In this document: piece after piece, positions 58,601 through 64,000 of the stretch
Layout: each line of letters starts with the position of its first letter
How positions within the stretch are numbered: position 1 is the first letter of the stretch
Origin: Cyprinodon diabolis
Taxonomy: Eukaryota; Chordata; Actinopteri; Cyprinodontiformes; Cyprinodontidae
NCBI GenBank assembly: GCA_030533445.1
Contig: CM060082.1
Location: 37,955,817 to 38,019,816, forward strand
DNA: 64,000 nucleotides
Direction of reading: 5' to 3'
Translations under genes and position numbers: made by a program
The notes under the pieces: model-generated
The model's input: only the letters and a program-made list of their open reading frames with translations
What the model was told of the DNA's origin: nothing
Databases searched by the model: none

Positions 58601-58722
58601 AATCTGATATATCAAAGGTACATTTAGGCAAAGAAAATATGTTTAAAAGGATACACCCTCAGCTTATTTTGCTGAACAATGTAATGAAGTGTTATAAATA
58701 GATATTTGAAGAGGGACTAAAG

Positions 58723-58925
58723 TAAACATGTCAAAAGTCGACCCTTCAGGGCCACTGACCTGCAGGTTTAAAATGGGTCCACCGTTCAGCTCAATTAACT
58801 TCCATTAATGACTGATTAAGAGGCTTTTGCTGCACTGTAAAAATCTAAATTAGGTGTTTTTAGGAAGAGAAATGTTGAAAGCCTGAAGTACATTGGCCCT
58901 TGGGGATACACTTTGGAGATGCCTG
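58723..58925. mobile_element. hAT-type MITE, family A copy 3 (diverged, 203 bp)
   Basis: The right end ACTTTGGAGATGCCTG matches the family TIR. The left end is worn (CATGTCAAAAGTC). The flanks GACTAAAG (58715-58722) and GATTAAAG (58926-58933) are an 8-bp duplication with one mismatch. Its length is identical to copy 1. It is the oldest of the three copies. Confidence 0.75.
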
Positions 58926-58968
58926 GATTAAAGACAAGCTTACAAGAAACTGGCCCTTTAATTATAAC

Positions 58969-58970
<2 letters not shown>

Positions 58971-59036
<66 letters not shown>
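58971..59036. repeat. TA microsatellite
   Basis: About 33 uninterrupted TA units. The Tyr/Ile-rich frames on both strands are artefacts. Confidence 0.95.
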
Positions 59037-59038
<2 letters not shown>

Positions 59039-62000
59039 CTGAAATCCATCTTTTTCCGCCCTCCATATGTATGTATTGTATGTATGTATAACAATTACAG
59101 TTATCTAGTGTAACTTACCCAAAGAGTGTTAGTGCTTTTGACACCCCTTTTTGTGTGTAATGACTTTGGAAATAATAAAAAAAAGTTATAAGCACTTAAG
59201 ATACCCGAAGAGCCACCAGTGATCACAGCTTGGCGATCATACACCTAAACTATAAAATCCCACAGGGCTAAAGCAGCTTAGCTTGGATCATTCTCCACAT
59301 CCTGTTCTCTGTTTATATCATATTAAATCAAACTAAATAGGTGTGTGTTATATGTTTAATAAGGTTTCCACCCATATATAACATCCCTGTATAAAGCTAT
59401 AACAATGTAAAATAACTTTTTAACATATACTTTAAGAAGCTTTATTTGGTTAACATTGGTAGTTACAAGTTAGACCCCATATCCCATTTTCCTTACAGAT
59501 TGGCTTAATTAATTTAGGCATAGACAAGTTGTCAAATAGATTGGATTAGGAAAGGTTTTGTACTTTGGAGAAGACTAGAGAACAATGAATCAAGTGTTAA
59601 GTTCACAAAACCATTCTGAGATTTGAATGTTTCTATACTCCCATATCTATCCTTCAGACCATACAGTTTGGTCATTTAGGGATAGAAATGATGGGAGAAT
59701 CATAGACTGCAGTATGTTTTGATGTTTAGTAATGGACACACAATGTGCCAAGAACGTTTCCTAGACAACCTTACACCACTATCATCAGCTTGATGATTAA
59801 CAAAAGGATTGGTCAGTGCTTTTATACCTTTTAATTCAATTCTTATTGTTCCATCTTAAGGTAAAGATGGAAAACAAAAGGTTTTATGGACCTAGTGAAG
59901 TTTAGCCTTCAGTTTTAATTTGATAATTTTGCTAAAGCTAATACAAATCAGTGCATCCAGGGGGAACAGCCATCTGAAACACGGTGTGATTTCAACTCAT
60001 CATACTGTTTCTTGATTAAAAAAAACTATGACTATTGCAAATTACGTCTCTAATTATTATCATCTCAAAACAATCTACCAGTTTTTTCTGACTTTCTAGA
60101 AATCTAAAACGAATATGTAGATCTTCTCTTAACCATTTAGGCATTAGCAAGTCATTTCCATTTGTTTTGTTGTTGCCATGTGACTCGGTGATTCAGTTTT
60201 TATGGTAGGCATTTTTTAACATGTGTAAAGTGGCCAGTGAGTGGCTAAAGTTAACTTAAGTAAACAAACATATCTACTTAAGCATGAACTAAGGTCATTT
60301 ACACAGCAAACTGGCATTGTTATACAGCAATGTTTCACTGGGAGAGGTTGTTTGGTTTCTTATCCGGTTTTTGTGTTATTTGAAATGTTGCTCTAGCAAT
60401 GATAAGACTCCCTCTTGATTATTATGTAACCCATATAGGTCAACATTTATAAGTTAATTAAAGTTATCGTAAAATCAGCTTTGGTTGAAATGAATAACCC
60501 ACTAGTGTTTTCATGTGTTCATGTAGGACTTTTTCTTTTTTTGTTTCCGTTTTTAATGTTGGCAGTTACTCATGCTCTGTAAGGTTCATACCTCCACACC
60601 ACTCTGACATGCCCCTGTAGTTTTAAATTAGTTTTCATACTACAGCCTTTACTTTCCTCCTCAAATTAGCAAGTTATTGACTCCATCAACAACACGTTAC
60701 AATCAGCTTAGCCTATTATTTCTTCCCTTGCCTGTTTCCCGTGCATTTTAAAATGCCTGTATAACCAACACCATTAAACTGGGCCTGTTTGTAGTTATCC
60801 TTGTGGCCATGACGGCACTTCTTGAAAGAGAAACGCTTTCTCAAGAGGATGCAAATAAAGAAGAACTGTTTTTTTTTTTGCTTTTGAACTTGAAGTGCTA
60901 TTTGGTGCGTTTCAGCAACGACCTTTGTTGATCTTGCTTTTATGCTGTCTGAAGTGCTGGGGATTTGATTCCAATACAAAAAAGAGCTGATGCTAAGTAG
61001 TATGGTCGCCAATCAATATAACATGGAATGTAATTTTTCATACATATATTTATTTAAACAGTCAGTAGATAGTCGAAAATGTTGATGATACTTTGGAAAA
61101 TCACAGAGGCTATTATAATTTTCGATATATGAATGAGGTCTACCTGACTGGTAAAGGGATTTGAGGAGCACTTAAAAAGTCAAGAGATCTTCAAGAGAGC
61201 AGATCCAGGAGAGGCACTGTTAGCTAGATGGCTGCAAATTAACCCCTAAAAGCCCACATTAATTTATCGTGACTCACACCCAACAACAACAAACCAGATA
61301 TAACACATATTTTCACACCTTTTTTTTAATTCCTCCTGCATGAATAAATAATTCTCGCACCAGTGCAGCACGCAGCAGGCCTGGCCCGTTTCTTTTTGTT
61401 GGTGGATGATGAGGAGGAAGTTGTGGGGGCGGGGGTGGCCACAGTTGTAAACGTGTGGGTTTTTGAACCCATGCCATATTCTCTCAAGCTGAAAAACAGC
61501 CCCATCAGTTTCTAATTTCATATGGATAGGCTCAGATGTGGCAGCAGCTTTAGTCTCTACTCTTTGTGGTACCTTGCTATAGGCACTTTGTGTTTGGCTC
61601 TGTGTTTTTCTTTTCTGTTTGATTTTACAGTTGCAGGGTAGGTTGTCAAGTGAGAAAATGGAAGGTGATCTGTAGTGTTTTTTTTTTTCAAATATTAAAG
61701 AAAGGTTCTTTTTAAATGTCAAATGAGTTTAAATAATTAAGTCTACGGGTTCCTGGATCCTAGTTTGATATAGATATTGTCTTCAATAAATGTCCTTCTT
61801 AACTCCAGCGTGCTTTTATGCAGAGCCAAAAGAAGACTGATGGGTATTTGGAGTTTGTTCTTTTATATCACTTTCCCTCCAAATGTTGGTTTTCTTGTTT
61901 CTTAAAACTTTAACATGTCTATAGAGCACAACATCATCTGCACAAAAATAATCTTGTATACCATAAAACTGCAAAACTTAATGGATATTAGAATTTATAC

Positions 62001-64000
62001 CAATATATGCAGCACAGATTTCAACGGCCTGGGCATTTAACTTTTGATCTCTGCTGTGTGGCTGTAAGTGGCTATCAAGCCGCCGCTGACTGTGTTTGAG
62101 TGATCGGTATTATCCTCTCTGTGTGCGTGTGTGTGGAGGCTTTGGTTGGAGAGGGAATGTCCTTGGGGAGTCATCAGATCCAAATCCTCAACAAAAGACA
62201 CAAACAGGAAATAGGAAACAGTATGGGCAATTAATAGTGCATTTCCTCTCAAAGGCTCAGTATAAAAAAAAGAGTCTAAAATAATTGACAGCGTACAAAA
62301 AGGAATCCCCTCATTCCGAGCACTCTTTTTTCCTTATGTTTGAGAGCTCTTTGTTTGGTTGCCTCTTAGTGCCTAATTCAAAGGGTCCTGGGATAAGCTG
62401 TGGAAGAATGTAAGTTCTGTCCAAGCTGTGGCACAGCCCCAACAGAGGCGGATGAGAAAAAGGAAGTGTAGGAAGATAGTTAAAACATTTTTTTCCCCCC
62501 ATCTTTGCCTTTCTTCCTCTCCTTTTTTCTCACTTTCCTCTTTTTACAAAAGAACTATGCTAAAGTCCGGCAAACTGTGAGCGTACATCTGAGTGAGGAG
62601 AGGGAAATGTTTTCTGTTGAGCTGTTTTTTTGTTTTTTTTTCTTCCTGCTGAGAAAATCTCCTCCCAGCACCAGTACGTCTTTTGTTCAATTCCCCCAAT
62701 GGCTTGTTCACTTGCTTCCCGTTTGACGTTCATTTGTAGCAACTTCAAAAACATGCTGGCACTGAATATACAGACAGATGTTAGCGATGAAATATTTATC
62801 CCATAAATTGTAACCTGGATTCCCTCACTTGCCTTGTGAGCTTAGCCAACATGTCTATTATTCATGACGAATGGGGTGTTTCGTTTTATTTTTCAGCTGT
62901 GTTGATTTGTAAAAAAAATACTTATTTTTCCCATTCTTCTTTTTTTCCCTTTTTTTCTTTTTGATTGTCTTTTTGTAAGGCGACCACCGCCGATGAGCGA
63001 TGGAGGCCAGAAACAGCAAGCTCAGGTCTCTTCTCACCCGATGAGTCTTCATCTGAAATCCATCTTTATCCGCCCTCCAATGGTGATGACTGGCCATTTA
63101 AACACACTCAGGCTGTCTGTTGAGACGAAGCCAGGAGCGTTTGAGCCAGAGCTGTGATCCAGGTCCCTCCTACTGCTTTGACACATAAATAAAAGGGAAT
63201 AATAATGTTCAGGCCCGGCCTACACAGCATGCTAATACGACTTAAAGCACCCTTTAACCAATGCACCATATCAAAAGGTGGAAAATATGCTCCTTTGAGG
63301 CAACTTAAAATCTGTGGAAAGCTGTAATCCTACACAACTGAGGCTGCTGCCGTATTTTATCTGGGGTTAAATAAAACCATTACCCTCTTAATGTCCACAC
63401 GTGAAGAAGGCACACAGAGCGAATGCAGAGATATCAATTTGTTTTTAAGTGTAAAATCTCCAGGTAAAAGCCGTATTGGCCCATAAATGCAGCATGGGTT
63501 GTTTAGGAGATCACAAGCTGGAGTCTTTTCCCCCCAGTAAGCTGTGACTAAACCAGCAATGGTGGGAAATTCAGAGGCAGAGATTAATTGGCATGCAAGC
63601 AGAGTAACTGTCCACAGTCTGCCGATCACAGGGCAAGCCAAGCATGACAAGCATAGCCTATCTTCTACTTTTCATTAGGCCACGGACGAGGGGCCAGCCT
63701 CAAGCTTTATGCTAAACGGGGTTGATACGGCTGTCTCAGTCTCCCATAGACCTTTACACCCTCAAAACAAAACAACAGGATATGTATCGACAAAAGCAAA
63801 CAATGCTGGTATTGGGATGTGCGGGGGGGGTGGTAAAAATGACGTTCTCAACATGAAGTCTGTCATCCAAAGAAAACGAAATGAATAGTTGGCAGCGATA
63901 TAAGGAGGAAGTGCGGTATCAAAAGTTTGCTTGATCAATGATTCTGGAAGCATGCCTGCTCAATTTTCCAAATGTACATTTCATTTGTTGGGATCCATTA
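59037..64000. other. unassigned; CNE-like texture near 62950-63700
   Basis: No gene, RNA or assignable repeat. Poly-T/poly-A tracts are scattered. The last kilobase is of higher complexity. The frame at 61264-61722 (minus, 152 codons) has no recognisable motif and no supporting splice or repeat context. Confidence 0.3.

Noticed and set aside
58816..59113. Tyr/Ile-repeat frames on both strands
   Set aside because: Pure translation of a TA dinucleotide repeat.
61264..61722. 152-codon minus-strand frame
   Set aside because: No motif recognised, Lys/Gln-rich from A-rich DNA, and no supporting context.
1..64000. CRISPR arrays, operons or bacterial gene clusters
   Set aside because: No spaced direct-repeat arrays, no dense coding and no ribosome-binding pattern; the sequence is plainly vertebrate nuclear DNA.

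Overview
The window reads as a stretch of AT-rich, gene-poor teleost fish nuclear DNA. The evidence is its repeat content: hAT miniature elements with 8-bp target duplications, Tc1-like transposons, TTAA-inserting foldback elements, L1- and L2-clade LINE fragments, tRNA-like SINE/LINE-tail repeats, several solo-LTR-like sequences and long TA and TG microsatellites. The combination resembles spiny-rayed fish (acanthomorphs), but no species can be named. I find no host protein-coding exon, tRNA, rRNA or CRISPR array. Every reading frame that I can assign to a family belongs to a mobile element, and nearly all are broken.

Layout. 0-6 kb: two clean hAT MITEs (494-696, 1759-1969), a TTAA-type MITE (2436-2638), and a hAT element (4273-5050) inserted in a TA microsatellite. 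That hAT element keeps the start of a BED-finger transposase and is itself hit by a second MITE. 6-15 kb: mostly unassigned sequence, with a Tc1-like end (8300-8538), a SINE tail (10735-10945) and a 532-bp element (12781-13312) carrying the N-terminus of a RecQ-like helicase. 15-30 kb: an inverted LTR-like copy with an intron-like segment (15228-15836), solo LTRs (22464-22954, about 27285-27760) and degraded SINEs. 32.8-33.6 kb: a foldback element with arms of about 285 bp. 36-42 kb: two minus-strand copies of one retroelement, one interrupted by an L2-type LINE fragment (37171-38040), the other by a complete non-autonomous LTR retrotransposon (39779-41618) with 5-bp target duplications and one acidic-repeat ORF. 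44-50 kb: a Tc1-like remnant, a TTAA MITE (46869-47366), a perfect 24-bp hairpin (47653-47703), a LINE fragment and an LTR-like copy lacking the intron (48400-49135). 51.9-53.8 kb: an old Tc1-like transposon interrupted by a 5'-truncated L1 with 15-bp target duplications. 55.8-56.5 kb: a solo LTR retaining the intron. 58-59 kb: a LINE tail, a third member of the first hAT family and a long TA repeat. 59-64 kb: nothing assignable.

The strongest unusual signals are these. (a) Members of one LTR family differ by a 70-74 bp GT...AG segment that is absent at one base-exact junction in a third copy; in the two intron-bearing copies the 5' splice site lies in a stem with a compensatory base change. 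(b) The non-autonomous LTR element has its LTR terminus repeated three times, each repeat carrying a CTCF-like core, so six similarly oriented sites lie within 1.84 kb. (c) A short transposon carries a RecQ-helicase N-terminus. Several unassigned blocks (about 2.93-3.79, 6.3-7.3, 9.1-9.56, 11.4-11.85, 21.5-22.0 and 54.8-55.2 kb) have the texture of conserved non-coding elements, which only alignment could confirm.
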